The notes: generated by a model not told the origin, from the sequence alone. Positions 18,130 to 27,875 are shown, numbered from the stretch's first letter. The stretch: 64,000 nucleotides of DNA from CAVQBP01 sp963782475 (GCA_963782475.1 CAWAJW010000006.1:1-64000); one strand, 5' to 3'. Numbers and translations are program-made.

Positions 18130-19272
18130 ATGAGAACAATTTTTCATTTAGACCTCGATGCATTTTTTGTATCTGTGGAAAGGATATTTAACCCGAAGCT
18201 TGAAGGGAAAGCCGTAATTGTCGGCGGTGATCCTCATGGAAGAGGAGTTGTAGCTGCGTGTTCTTATGAAGCACGTAGATTCGGACTCCATTCAGCTATG
18301 CCTATAAGAACTGCTTTTAAGCTTTGCCCCCATGGGGTCTACCTTCACGGCCATTATGATGAATATGTAAATTATTCAAGGGCTGTAAAAAATATTCTGG
18401 AGAAATATGCACCATTAATTCAGCAGGCTTCAATAGACGAATTTTATATGGATTTTACCGGCTGCCAGAATATTTACGGCCCTTTTTATGATTTTGCACT
18501 TTTTATCCAAAGTGAAATAAAAAGAAAATTATCTCTCCCCTGCTCTATTGGAATCGGTACAAATAAAACCATTGCTAAGATCGCTTCCGATTTTAAAAAA
18601 CCAAAAGGAGTTACCCTGGTTGAACCGGGAGATGAAAAAAATTTTTTATCCGTTTTGCCGGTTGAAAGAATACCCGGTGTAGGAAAAGTTACGCTGCAGT
18701 ATCTTCAGAACAGGGGAATTTATACTGTGGGAGAAATTGCAAATCTTCCGCAGGATTTTTTTGCAGCTGCATTCGGGAAATTCGGAATTGATTTGTGGAA
18801 AAAAGCAAACGGAATAGGGAATGAATATCTGTCTATTGAGCAGGAGCAAAAAAGCATTTCAAAGGAAACAACATTCGGCAATGATGTAAACAGTAAAAAG
18901 CTGGTGGAAAATATTCTGTTCGATCTTGCAGGAAAAGTCTGCCAGACATTAAGGGACAATAATTTTCACACCTCAACAATTACTGTTAAAATAAGATATT
19001 CCGATTTTAAAACAATTACCCGTGCACAAACCATAAAGCATACAAATGATGATAGAATAATTTTTGAAACCGCTTTGGATATATTTAGAAAGTCATATTC
19101 AAGAAGAGTTTCCTTAAGGTTAATCGGCATAAAGTTAACCGGTTTTAGCTTATCGTCTTACCAGGAAAATTTATTCGATAAAACAGAAGCCGCAAGGAAG
19201 AAGCTTATTGAAGCAGTAAATTCAATAAGGAACAAATACGGTTATGCTTCCATACAAATGGGAAATTACTGA
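18130..19272 (+). CDS. dinB: DNA polymerase IV (Y family)
   Basis: Translesion DNA polymerase of 380 residues. The N-terminal HLDLDAFFVSVE contains the first catalytic Asp, and SIDEFYMDFTG near residue 101 the Asp-Glu pair. GIGTNKTIAKIASDFKKP and the helix-hairpin-helix IPGVGKVTLQYL follow, then a little-finger domain. There is no obvious C-terminal clamp-binding QxxLF, but YQENLFD near residue 342 may serve. No LexA-type operator was recognised upstream; tandem heptamers are there instead. Confidence 0.93.
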   Translation: MRTIFHLDLDAFFVSVERIFNPKLEGKAVIVGGDPHGRGVVAACSYEARRFGLHSAMPIRTAFKLCPHGVYLHGHYDEYVNYSRAVKNILEKYAPLIQQASIDEFYMDFTGCQNIYGPFYDFALFIQSEIKRKLSLPCSIGIGTNKTIAKIASDFKKPKGVTLVEPGDEKNFLSVLPVERIPGVGKVTLQYLQNRGIYTVGEIANLPQDFFAAAFGKFGIDLWKKANGIGNEYLSIEQEQKSISKETTFGNDVNSKKLVENILFDLAGKVCQTLRDNNFHTSTITVKIRYSDFKTITRAQTIKHTNDDRIIFETALDIFRKSYSRRVSLRLIGIKLTGFSLSSYQENLFDKTEAARKKLIEAVNSIRNKYGYASIQMGNY

Positions 19273-19391
19273 AAGTCAGTTTAGCGCTTCAGTCTCATCT
19301 CCGGCCTTAATTAAAACTTCTTAACGTAAATATTCCACTTTTGAATTTATAAAAAATTCCATATTTATAATGCAATAAAAAAAATTTTAAA

Positions 19392-21230
19392 ATGAAATCA
19401 TTATTCAATTCCCTCCGTTCAAAAATATTAACCGGTTATTTTGTTGTTATTTTTATAATGATATTCGTAATGTTCTGGAGCCTATATAATTTTAACCAAT
19501 TAAATGAATCTTTCAAATCTATTATTGTGCAGAATTATTCAAGTATAGTTGCTGCAGATAATATGGTTAAGGAATTAGATAACCAGCTAAATGGTTTATA
19601 CCTGATTATTAATGAAAAAGAAATTGATGAAGGAAATAAAATATTTGATGATTCTAAACAAAATTTTTTTTATTGGTTCGGGAAAGCTAGACAATCTGCT
19701 TATACAAAGCAGGAAATAGTGCTGCTGGATAGTATGAATGATAAGTATACAACATTTTTAGACCAGGTTGGGCCATTATTATTACCGGGAAACAATTCCA
19801 AAGAACAAAAGGTTCTGAATTTTTATTTTGCAAATATTTCTATCGGAAAGATTAAAAATGAATGCTATTCTCTTTTTAATATTAACCACCAATTCATAAA
19901 TAGCACTAATGATCAGGTAAAATCTATTACAAGAACGGCAGCATTTACAATTTTGTTTCTAATTATTCTCGGCACAATCCTGAGTTTAATTTTTGGAACA
20001 AGATTCTCAAGATATATTGTAAAACCTGTGAAGGAATTAACCCAATCTGTTCAGCATATATCCGCAGGAAATTTCACTCAAAGAATTGAAACAGGAGATT
20101 CGGATGAAATTGGAATCCTGGCAAATGAATTTAACTCGATGGTCGGCAGGCTTCAAAAATATGAAGAATTAAATATCAACAAAATTCTTTACGAAAAAAA
20201 GAAATCGGAAATAATAATTGAAAGTATAAATGATCCGGTTTTAATGATTGATGATTCAATGAGCATCGTGCTGGCGAATAAAGCTTTTTATTTTGAATTC
20301 GGCGGAAATTATGAATACTTAACTAAACTGGATAATATCATTAAAGACTCAAAAGTTTTTGAAAATATTAAAAAAATAATCTCAAATTATAATACTGAAA
20401 TAAAAGAAGACCGCTGCAGTTTTATTGATGAGAACAGGAAATTGCGGTTTTATAATTTAAGGTACTCGTTAATTAATCTGCCTGAAACAAATTCTAAAGC
20501 AGTACTCCTGGTTTTTAATGATATCACTAAATATGAAGAATTAGACCGGCTGAAGTCTGAGTTCATTGCAAAAGTATCGCACGAATTAAAAACCCCTCTG
20601 ACCTCAATTGGTATGGCTGTAGGACTGTTAGATGAAGGTATACTTGGTTCTGTTTCAGATAAGCAAAAACAGCTTATCGGTTCAATGCAGGAAGACTACA
20701 ACAGGCTTAATAAATTAGTCAAAGAAATACTTGAGATATCAAAAATTGAGTCAGGCAGTATAAGCTTAGACCTCAAGCCCTTCTATATTGACGATATAAT
20801 AGTTAATGTCTTGAAATCATTCGCATTGGTTTGTAAGGAAAAAGGAATTGATTTAATTTATAATAAAGGGAATATTCAATCAAAAATTCTTGCAGATTTT
20901 GAATATTTTTCAAGAGTTTTAAATAACTTTATCGGGAACTCTATTAAATTTACTGTCAAAGAAGGCGAGATTAAAATTTCAACAACCGAGAATGAAGCAA
21001 ATATAGTTGTAGAAATAAGTGATACCGGAAAAGGAATAGAGTTTCAATTTATTGATAAAATTTTCGATAAGTTTGTACAGGTAAATGGGAACTCTCCAGG
21101 CAGCGTGGGCCTGGGTCTTTCAATTGCTAAAGAGATAATCGATCTTCATAAAGGAACTATAAAAGTATGGAGTGAAATAAATAAAGGAACCAAATTTGAA
21201 ATAACAATACCCGCCTTAAAAAATGAATAA
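19392..21230 (+). CDS. Sensor histidine kinase (periplasmic sensor, HAMP, PAS, HisKA, HATPase)
   Basis: 612 residues. Membrane helices at about 13-31 and 178-200 flank a periplasmic all-helical region. HAMP follows, then a PAS domain (about 270-385). The phospho-His sits in KVSHELKTPLTS near residue 397. N box (RVLNNFIGNSIKFT) and ATP-lid motifs (SDTGKGI and GSVGLGLSI) are intact. The layout resembles KinB-type kinases. It overlaps the NtrC-type regulator by 8 bases, so the two form a cognate pair. The signal is unknown; the TonB operon downstream suggests envelope or nutrient status. Confidence 0.92.
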   Translation: MKSLFNSLRSKILTGYFVVIFIMIFVMFWSLYNFNQLNESFKSIIVQNYSSIVAADNMVKELDNQLNGLYLIINEKEIDEGNKIFDDSKQNFFYWFGKARQSAYTKQEIVLLDSMNDKYTTFLDQVGPLLLPGNNSKEQKVLNFYFANISIGKIKNECYSLFNINHQFINSTNDQVKSITRTAAFTILFLIILGTILSLIFGTRFSRYIVKPVKELTQSVQHISAGNFTQRIETGDSDEIGILANEFNSMVGRLQKYEELNINKILYEKKKSEIIIESINDPVLMIDDSMSIVLANKAFYFEFGGNYEYLTKLDNIIKDSKVFENIKKIISNYNTEIKEDRCSFIDENRKLRFYNLRYSLINLPETNSKAVLLVFNDITKYEELDRLKSEFIAKVSHELKTPLTSIGMAVGLLDEGILGSVSDKQKQLIGSMQEDYNRLNKLVKEILEISKIESGSISLDLKPFYIDDIIVNVLKSFALVCKEKGIDLIYNKGNIQSKILADFEYFSRVLNNFIGNSIKFTVKEGEIKISTTENEANIVVEISDTGKGIEFQFIDKIFDKFVQVNGNSPGSVGLGLSIAKEIIDLHKGTIKVWSEINKGTKFEITIPALKNE

Positions 21231-22551
21231 AGGTAGAATTTTAGTCATAGATGATGAAAAAAATATTTTAAAAGTTATTGAATTGACTTTGAGCTCCCAG
21301 GACTATTTGCCTGAAGTATTCCTGAATCCTTTGGAAGGACTAAAAAGAGCACAAGAAGTATATTTTGATATTGCCTTTATAGACTTAAAAATGGAACCTA
21401 TTGATGGCCTCAAGGTTCTTTCACAGCTTAAAAAAATTTCTCCGGACACTACAATTATATTAATGACTGCTTTTGCATCAATTGAGACAGCAGTTGAAGC
21501 AATTAAAGGAGGCGCTTACGATTATATAACTAAGCCTTTTACACATAAAGAATTTATTATTTTAACCGACAGAGTTTTTGAATATCATAAACTGAAAAAA
21601 GAACTTCTTGGTTTAAAATCACAAATTGAGGAAAACTTTTACTCAGGTGACTTTATTACACAGAATTTTCATGTAAGGGAAATTCTAAGGCTGGCTAAAG
21701 AAATAGCACAAAGTGATATACCTATTTTAATTGAAGGGGAAAGTGGAACGGGAAAGGAAATACTTGCAAGGTATATCCATATGAACAGTAAAAGAAAAGA
21801 TAATTCCTTCACTCCAATTAATTGTGCGGCAATACCGGAGAACCTTTTTGAAAGTGAAGTATTCGGGCATATTAAAGGTTCGTTTACCGGAGCTTTAAGA
21901 GATAGGGTAGGCAGATTCGAAATTAGTAATCTGGGAACAATATTTCTTGATGAAGTAGCAGAGATTTCAAAATCAATGCAAGTAAAATTATTGAGGTTTC
22001 TTCAAAATATGGAATTTGAAAGAGTCGGGGAAAGCGTTACGAGAAAAGTTGATGTTAGAATAATAAGTGCAACAAATCGAAATATAAAACAATCAATTGA
22101 AAATGGTGAGCTTCGTGACGATTTTTTTTACCGTTTAAATGGAGTTAATTTTAAATTTCCCTCTCTTAAAGAAAGAAAAGATGATATATCTATCTTAATT
22201 GAATACTTCCTTGAAAAATATTCGCCCGAAGCAGAAATAAGTATTACTCATGAAGCCTTCCGGATGTTAACTGAATACAATTGGCCGGGAAATATAAGAG
22301 AGCTTGAAAACACAATAAAAAGATTAATTGTTTTAGCGAAAGATTATGTTATAAAGCCGGATATTTTACCTGCTGAAATATCTAATGACGAATCAAAAAA
22401 ATTTAACAGTTTAATGCCGACTCTGGAAGAAGTCGAAAAAGATTATATTAAATCCGTTCTTAAATCCCATCCCAACCCGAAAGATGCAGCAAATATTTTA
22501 GGAATATCAATAACTACATTATGGCGCAAAAGAAAAGAATATAAAATTTAA
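21223..22551 (+). CDS. NtrC-family sigma-54 response regulator
   Basis: 442 residues. The receiver domain (1-120) has the phospho-acceptor Asp near residue 53 (FIDLKM), acidic DDEK at the start and Lys in TKPF. The AAA+ domain follows: Walker A GESGTGKE near 172, GSFTGA near 220, GTIFLDEVAE. The C-terminal Fis-type HTH (PKDAANILGISITTLWRKRK) binds DNA. It is the output of the kinase just upstream and very likely acts on the sigma-54 promoter 265 bases downstream of its stop codon. Confidence 0.93.
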   Translation: MNKGRILVIDDEKNILKVIELTLSSQDYLPEVFLNPLEGLKRAQEVYFDIAFIDLKMEPIDGLKVLSQLKKISPDTTIILMTAFASIETAVEAIKGGAYDYITKPFTHKEFIILTDRVFEYHKLKKELLGLKSQIEENFYSGDFITQNFHVREILRLAKEIAQSDIPILIEGESGTGKEILARYIHMNSKRKDNSFTPINCAAIPENLFESEVFGHIKGSFTGALRDRVGRFEISNLGTIFLDEVAEISKSMQVKLLRFLQNMEFERVGESVTRKVDVRIISATNRNIKQSIENGELRDDFFYRLNGVNFKFPSLKERKDDISILIEYFLEKYSPEAEISITHEAFRMLTEYNWPGNIRELENTIKRLIVLAKDYVIKPDILPAEISNDESKKFNSLMPTLEEVEKDYIKSVLKSHPNPKDAANILGISITTLWRKRKEYKI

Positions 22552-22632
22552 ATTTTTTCCTGTAACAGAAAAATTTATTGCAATATTTTATATTGAGAAT
22601 TTCTTGGCTTCAAATTTTATTCTCATTTCTTA

Positions 22633-22646
22633 ATTCATTTTGAAAT
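22633..22646. promoter_or_regulatory. Possible enhancer (UAS) site 1
   Basis: ATTCATTTTGAAAT contains TTCA-TTT-TGAA, an inverted repeat with the same half-sites and spacing as site 2, about 200 bases upstream of the predicted sigma-54 transcription start. Confidence 0.45.
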
Positions 22647-22662
22647 AAAAGCCTATCGATAG

Positions 22663-22677
22663 ATTTCATTTTGAAAT
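22663..22677. promoter_or_regulatory. Possible enhancer (UAS) site 2
   Basis: ATTTCA-TTT-TGAAAT is a perfect 6-3-6 inverted repeat, about 165-180 bases upstream of the predicted start. This distance is typical for enhancer sites of NtrC-type activators. It shares sequence with sites 1 and 3. Confidence 0.55.
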
Positions 22678-22712
22678 AATTACAACTATATATTTTATAA
22701 TAGGTTAAAAAT

Positions 22713-22732
22713 ATTTCATTTCAAATTGAAAT
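22713..22732. promoter_or_regulatory. Possible enhancer (UAS) site 3
   Basis: ATTTCA (22713-22718) and TGAAAT (22727-22732) recur as an inverted repeat with an 8-base spacer, about 110-130 bases upstream of the predicted start. Same half-sites as the other two sites, but the spacing differs. Confidence 0.45.
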
Positions 22733-22816
22733 AATCTTAACAGGAAATTTTATTCTTTTGAATTCCATTGTTAGTAAATCTTTTTATAATCACTTTTTTT
22801 TGGCGAGCTATTTTTG

Positions 22817-22832
22817 TGGCACTCCTTTGGCT
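22817..22832 (+). promoter_or_regulatory. Sigma-54 promoter of the TonB operon
   Basis: TGGCACTCCTTTGGCT carries the invariant GG (22818-22819) and GC (22830-22831) at exactly ten bases apart and a full TGGCAC -24 element. The -12 element TTGGC deviates slightly from TTGC. Start of transcription is predicted near 22843, giving a leader of about 38 bases before exbB. The rest of the 329-base gap (22552-22880) holds the three palindromes and no gene. Confidence 0.75.
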
Positions 22833-22880
22833 TATAAAACCGGCGTAAAAGTTTTTATTAATTAAAATTGGGTTAAATAA

Positions 22881-23654
22881 ATGAAACAATCGATTTTTAT
22901 AACTGTTTTAACAGTTATTGCATTGGCAATAGCAATAAGTATTTATGTTTTTGTGTTTGGAAATCCTGCAAATTTTAAAGATGGAGCAGCCCATACAGTT
23001 CCTTTGAATTTATTGGGAACAATTTATACCGGCGGTCCATTGGTAGCATTATTAATAATGCTGTCATTAATGGATGTAGCGATAATTTTTGAAAGAGCAT
23101 TCTCTTTAAGAAAGGCCTCCGGTAAGAAAGCCATTTCAAATTTCTTTTCTGAAGTAGTCGCGAACCTTGAAAGCGGGAACTATGACGCAGCAATTGCAGC
23201 ATGCGACAATCAGAGAGGTTCTGTCGCAAATGTAATAAAAGCCGCTTTAAACCGTTACAAAGAATTGATTGCAAAAGGTCAAAAAGTCGAAGCTGAAAAA
23301 CAGCTGCTCGAAGTTCAAAGATCAATTGAAGAAGCATCTATGCTTGAAACTCCATTGCTTGAAAAAAACTTAATTACACTTTCTACAATTGCCTCAATCG
23401 CAACTATGGTTGGACTGCTGGGAACCGTAATAGGGATGATAAGAGCATTTAGTGCTTTAGCTCAAGCAGGTGCCCCGGATGCAATTCAACTGGCTACTGG
23501 AATTTCTGAAGCATTAATAAATACTGCCGGCGGTTTAATCACTGCAATTATGGGTATTGTGGCATACAACTTCTTTGTAAATAAAGTAGATAACTTCACA
23601 TATATGGTTGATGAAGCGGGGTATAATGTAATTCAAATTCTTAAAACTAAATAA
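22881..23654 (+). CDS. exbB: MotA/TolQ/ExbB proton channel protein
   Basis: 257-residue inner-membrane channel subunit that, with ExbD, converts proton flow into TonB movement. Membrane segments lie at about 5-25, 52-72, 165-190 and 205-230. The family core is clear: LLEKNLITLSTIASIATMVGLLGTVIGMIRAF and the later GISEALINTAGGLITAI. It is the first gene after the sigma-54 promoter and is followed after 14 bases by exbD. No strong ribosome-binding site is seen. Confidence 0.92.
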   Translation: MKQSIFITVLTVIALAIAISIYVFVFGNPANFKDGAAHTVPLNLLGTIYTGGPLVALLIMLSLMDVAIIFERAFSLRKASGKKAISNFFSEVVANLESGNYDAAIAACDNQRGSVANVIKAALNRYKELIAKGQKVEAEKQLLEVQRSIEEASMLETPLLEKNLITLSTIASIATMVGLLGTVIGMIRAFSALAQAGAPDAIQLATGISEALINTAGGLITAIMGIVAYNFFVNKVDNFTYMVDEAGYNVIQILKTK

Positions 23655-23668
23655 CTCTGAGACCAGCA

Positions 23669-24133
23669 ATGCCAAAAATTAAAAAAAGAAGAGTTTCGGT
23701 TAAAATAGATATGACGCCAATGGTCGATGTTGCCTTCCTGCTGCTGACTTTTTTCATGTTGACAACACAATTTACACCTCCTGAAGAAGTGAAAATTGAA
23801 GTTCCAAGTTCTCATTCTGCTATTAAGGTGCCGGATTCAGATGTTATGACAATCTTTATAAGCAAGGATGGAAAAATATATCTTGGTGTCGATCAGCCTG
23901 CTCTAATGGCCCGCCTTTTTGGACAGGAAGCCCGCTTAAAAAGAGAAATTGAGGTAAAATTAGAAAACCTGCCGGATATTTTAATTCAGGCAAGAATTAG
24001 TAATCCCAGGTTAAGAACTGTTATTAAAGGGGACGCAGAAGGAGATTATGGTGTTACATCTGATATAATGGAAATTCTTCAAAAAACTAAAATTACAAGA
24101 TTTGCAATGATCACTAATATGGAAAATAACTAA
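23669..24133 (+). CDS. exbD: ExbD/TolR biopolymer transporter, first copy
   Basis: 154 residues. Short basic cytoplasmic N-terminus, then the single membrane helix DMTPMVDVAFLLLTFFML with the essential Asp. The periplasmic domain follows and is longer than in E. coli ExbD by an insertion around residues 70-110. The second copy lies 12 bases downstream. Two different ExbD proteins after one ExbB are common in Bacteroidota. Confidence 0.92.
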   Translation: MPKIKKRRVSVKIDMTPMVDVAFLLLTFFMLTTQFTPPEEVKIEVPSSHSAIKVPDSDVMTIFISKDGKIYLGVDQPALMARLFGQEARLKREIEVKLENLPDILIQARISNPRLRTVIKGDAEGDYGVTSDIMEILQKTKITRFAMITNMENN

Positions 24134-24145
24134 AAGGGAATTAAA

Positions 24146-24640
24146 ATGGCCGGAGCAGATATTGGCGGCGGTTCTAAAAGCCACGCAAAGGGTAAAAGAA
24201 AAAAAACTAAAAAAAGACTTAACATTAGAATAGATATGACTCCAATGGTCGATGTAGCTTTTCTATTGCTTACTTTTTTTATGTTGACAACCGTTTTAAG
24301 AAAACAGCAGACTCTTGAAATTAACTTACCTCCAGACAACAAAGTGAATGTGGAAATTGCAGAATCCAATTTGATGCAATTATATGTTAATGAAAGCAAC
24401 AAAATATTTTGGGCAATCGGCACTGAACTCCCTAAACCTGTTGATGGAAACCTGACAAAATTTTTTACTCAAAAGCTGAAAGAAAATCCTAAGCTTGTTG
24501 TTTTAATAAAAATGGATAGAAAGAGTAAGTTTCATATGATGGTTGATATTATCGATCAGCTGAACCTTGCAAATTTACAAAGGTTCTCTATAGCTCCGAT
24601 AACCGACAGCGATAAAAAAATCTTAGCTAAAGTAAGTTAA
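24146..24640 (+). CDS. exbD: ExbD/TolR biopolymer transporter, second copy
   Basis: 164 residues. The N-terminal 30 residues are very basic (Lys/Arg-rich, starting with a Gly-rich stretch). The membrane helix DMTPMVDVAFLLLTFFML is identical to that of the first copy, while the periplasmic part differs, which suggests a heteromeric ExbD pair. The ribosome-binding site is AAGGGAA. It continues into tonB after 15 bases. Confidence 0.92.
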   Translation: MAGADIGGGSKSHAKGKRKKTKKRLNIRIDMTPMVDVAFLLLTFFMLTTVLRKQQTLEINLPPDNKVNVEIAESNLMQLYVNESNKIFWAIGTELPKPVDGNLTKFFTQKLKENPKLVVLIKMDRKSKFHMMVDIIDQLNLANLQRFSIAPITDSDKKILAKVS

Positions 24641-24655
24641 AGGAGTAAAACAAAA

Positions 24656-25396
24656 ATGGATAATATAATTACATTAAAAAGTAATTCCGATTACGGCGCT
24701 TTCGAACTAAAAAAAGTTTATCATAAAAATTTTACTACCGGATTAACCATAGCGGTGTTAATTCATCTTTTTATTATCGGGGCATATGTTTTTATTGAAT
24801 CGATTTCAAAGGATGATGAAAACAATATCCCTACTGTCAGAATATTAAAGTATAGTGAATTGGGACCTCCCCCTTCGTTAAATGATAATACCCAGGAACA
24901 GATAAAAGTAAGTGCTCCTGAGATAAAGCCAAATGTCGGAATTCCGAAACCTGTTCCTGATGCTGAAGTTAAGCAAGAACAGACTATAGCTACTCAAACT
25001 GAAATGAGCCAGGTTTCTGCTCCAATTAGTGAGGGAAATGGAAGTGGCAATGTTCAAATTACTAAAGATTTAAAAGTTGAAGCTCCGGATCAGGACCCGG
25101 ATATTAACGCATTTGTCCCTGTTGAAAAAGAACCTGATATCGTCGTCGAAAGTAAACCTGAATATCCTGAGATTGCTAAAAGAGCCGGGGTTGAAGGGAC
25201 AGTATATGTAAAAATTCTTGTTGATAAAGATGGAAAACCGAAAAAAGCTGTGGTTATTAAAAGCAATGCGGATATGTTTAATGATGTGTCAATAGCTGCA
25301 GCTATGAAATGCGTTTTTACACCGGCAATTCAAAATAAAAGACCAATTCCTGTTTGGATCGTTATGCCTTTTAAATTTAAACTTAATGAAAACTAA
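24656..25396 (+). CDS. tonB: TonB energy transducer
   Basis: 246 residues. One membrane helix (about 27-47), a Pro/Glu/Lys-rich periplasmic linker (80-155), and a C-terminal TonB domain from YPEIAKRAGVEGTVYVKI onward, ending PVWIVMPFKF. It links the ExbBD motor to outer-membrane receptors. AAGGAG precedes its start. Its last codons overlap the next small gene by 11 bases. No TonB-dependent receptor is in the window. Confidence 0.93.
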   Translation: MDNIITLKSNSDYGAFELKKVYHKNFTTGLTIAVLIHLFIIGAYVFIESISKDDENNIPTVRILKYSELGPPPSLNDNTQEQIKVSAPEIKPNVGIPKPVPDAEVKQEQTIATQTEMSQVSAPISEGNGSGNVQITKDLKVEAPDQDPDINAFVPVEKEPDIVVESKPEYPEIAKRAGVEGTVYVKILVDKDGKPKKAVVIKSNADMFNDVSIAAAMKCVFTPAIQNKRPIPVWIVMPFKFKLNEN

Positions 25397-25604
25397 CACA
25401 AATAAGATAATGCATCTTCTAACTTACTTAATAGCTTCCATCTTTATTCTACTTGGAGCAGCTATTATGATGGGGAATTTTATTTCACCCGTGTTCCCCT
25501 CTCAGTTTAAGTGGATGGTAGGAATTGTGCTTTTACTTTATGGTGTTTTTAGAATTGTTTATACAATTTATAAAAACAGGGAATCTCTTTATGAGGATGA
25601 TTAA
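25386..25604 (+). CDS. Small two-helix membrane protein in the TonB operon
   Basis: 72 residues with hydrophobic segments at about 10-30 and 42-62 and a charged C-terminus. The ATG overlaps the tonB stop, and the next gene starts inside its last codons, so it is translationally coupled on both sides. I do not recognise a named family. Tight placement suggests an accessory subunit of the TonB machinery. Confidence 0.65.
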   Translation: MKTNTNKIMHLLTYLIASIFILLGAAIMMGNFISPVFPSQFKWMVGIVLLLYGVFRIVYTIYKNRESLYEDD

Positions 25605-26464
25605 GTCATTAAATTTATTTTCTCTCTTGATATTTATTGTTTATTGGGGATGCAGCGAACCTGCCGAAACCCCAACTAAAGGGAAAATACTGGTAGGTGT
25701 TGACGAATCCGTCTATAAATTATTAGATACCGAGAGAAATACTTTCCAATCCAAATATCCTGACTCTAAAATTGAAATAGAAAAGATAAATCTTCATGAC
25801 GGTATGGTGAATTTTTTGAATGGTAAATACAAGATGTTTGTGAGTTCGAAAAATTTCAACAAAAAAGAATCAGACTTTATAAAAAATCAGAAGTTATATG
25901 TAAGAACTTTTAAATTCTGCTACGATGGTATTGCCGCAGTAACATCAAAAAAAAACATTATAAACAGAATTTCTGTTGATCAGATATAAAGATCTTTTTT
26001 CGGGGAAACTTAATGGATATTCGGCTGTTTTGCCCGAACCGGCTTCCGGTGTTTATTCTTATTTAAGCGATTCGATTTTTTCAATGTTAAATAACATTCA
26101 TATAAAGACAGATTCTTCCGAAGAAGATGTAATTAAAGATGTAATAAAAGGAAATAAAGAAATCGGATTTGTTGCCCTAAATTCAATAACAGATTCTTCT
26201 AAAATCAAAATGCTTCCAATTGGTGTGATTAATAATTATCCTGAAATTGATTATTATCAACCGCACGCAGGCTATTTTTTAAATTATGTCTATCCGCTCT
26301 CGAGAACTATTTATATCTTTTTAAATGAATCAGGGCTAGGGCTAGCTTCCGGTTTCACAACTTACTTAACTTCATACGAAGGACAGAAGATTGTTCTTAA
26401 ACAGAATTTAGCTCCTGCAGCTGTACCGGTAAAACTTAACCCATCGATTAATAAGGCAGGTTAA
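25591..26464 (+). pseudogene. PstS-like substrate-binding lipoprotein, frameshifted
   Basis: Phosphate-binding-like periplasmic lipoprotein: Cys21 in VYWGC ends the signal peptide, followed by KILVGVDESVY. The first frame stops at 25988-25990 (CAG ATA TAA). The rest, from YKDLFSGKLN to 26464, lies in the +1 frame with PASGVYSYLSD, FLNESGLGLASGFTTYL and LAPAAVPVKL. Skipping one base gives VDQYKDLFSGK, which aligns without gap to the intact paralogue at 28375-29244. The gene sits between the small membrane protein and the TPR gene. Confidence 0.82.
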
Positions 26465-26479
26465 TATCCAGAGGGAAAA

Positions 26480-27859
26480 ATGAAAATCTTATATATACTA
26501 GTAATTATATCACTAATTATACCAAGCATAAAAGCCCAAAGTTATTCAGATGCAGTAAAAGCATTAGACAATAAAGACTATTCAAATGCATATGATATTG
26601 CAAAAAATTTAATGGATAAGGATTCTTCTGATCAGGCATTGAAAATCTTTATGCAGTTAAAAGAAGATAATTATCAGCTCGCCAAAGTTTTTGAGGGAAT
26701 CGGAGATATCTATAATAAAATGAAGGTTTGGGAACTTTCTTTGCCTAATTATTATGATGCGGAAAAACTGGATTCTTTAAATATTTTTATAAAATTCAAA
26801 ATTGCCAAGATTCTTTATAAGCAAACAAAATATACAGATGCAGCAAATGAATATTTGAGAATAATTTCTATTGACAGCACCTATATGCCCGCTTATCAGA
26901 GTTTAGGCGATTTATTATATTTTGCTAAAGAGTACGGTAATGCAGCTTTTTACCTTGAAAAGTATTTAAAATATGAAAAGAATCTCAACGAATATATTTA
27001 TGCTTCACAAGCATATTATAACATCAACAATTTTAATAAAGCTTTGGAGCTTTCTGTAAGCGGTTTAACTAACTTTCCAGATAATCTATCCTTGCAGAAA
27101 ATAAAGGCAGCAGCATTGTTAGGACTAAATAACTATGATGAAGCTTTTAAAACCTACCGCTCTCTGCCTGATTCATTATTTTCGGGATCTGAGTATGCAA
27201 GGCTTGGAGAAATATATCAATCTGCTAATAATGATTCTGTTGCCCTAATGTTCTTTAACAAAGCTTTTAGCAGGGATTCTTCTCTAACCGATATTTACCT
27301 GGATATGGGAAATTTAAATCTAAAATCCAAAAACTTTGATAAAGCATTATATTTCTATAATAAAAAAATCTATTCGGATCCTGCCTCGTTAAGCTCATAT
27401 GTAAATGCTGCTTTATGCTTAATTCAGATTCAGAGATATAACGTGGCGAAATCCTACCTTATGAAAGCAATTGATAGAAAGAATGACTATATGCCGGCAA
27501 ATATCTGGATGGCAAGAAATTACAGAATGATGGATTCAACAAATAAAGCTTTTGAAATATATGCTAATATCCTGCAGCTGGTCAAAGGGAAAGAAGATGA
27601 TTTTAAAACAGAAGTTTCAGAATCTTATGGGAATTTAGGATACAAGTATCTTTTACATAAAAACTATCCGGCTGCAATAGATGACTTAAAATCAGCCCTT
27701 TCCTATAGCTCTGCTACCGCTCAATATCATTTATGGTTAGCAGAAGCTTATGCATTAAGCGGAAAAAAGAGAGAAGCCGTTAAAGAATATAAAGAAGTAT
27801 TAGCTATTGAACCGGGGAATAAAGATGCAGTTAAAGGAATTAAATTGATTAGTGAATAA
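26480..27859 (+). CDS. Periplasmic TPR protein of the TonB operon
   Basis: 459 residues with a signal peptide (ends near IKAQSY) followed by about ten TPR units through the whole length, for example YMPAYQSLGDLLYFAKEYGNA and KTEVSESYGNLGYKYLLHKNY. TPR solenoids act as protein scaffolds. Position directly after exbBD-tonB and the PstS-like lipoprotein suggests a periplasmic scaffold for that system. AGAGGG precedes the ATG. Confidence 0.85.
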   Translation: MKILYILVIISLIIPSIKAQSYSDAVKALDNKDYSNAYDIAKNLMDKDSSDQALKIFMQLKEDNYQLAKVFEGIGDIYNKMKVWELSLPNYYDAEKLDSLNIFIKFKIAKILYKQTKYTDAANEYLRIISIDSTYMPAYQSLGDLLYFAKEYGNAAFYLEKYLKYEKNLNEYIYASQAYYNINNFNKALELSVSGLTNFPDNLSLQKIKAAALLGLNNYDEAFKTYRSLPDSLFSGSEYARLGEIYQSANNDSVALMFFNKAFSRDSSLTDIYLDMGNLNLKSKNFDKALYFYNKKIYSDPASLSSYVNAALCLIQIQRYNVAKSYLMKAIDRKNDYMPANIWMARNYRMMDSTNKAFEIYANILQLVKGKEDDFKTEVSESYGNLGYKYLLHKNYPAAIDDLKSALSYSSATAQYHLWLAEAYALSGKKREAVKEYKEVLAIEPGNKDAVKGIKLISE

Positions 27860-27875
27860 ATACTAACCCAAAAAA

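Noticed and set aside
22975..24423. Minus-strand ORFs opposite exbB and the exbD genes
   Set aside because: They are mirror-frame shadows of well-supported genes with no recognisable motif or ribosome-binding site.
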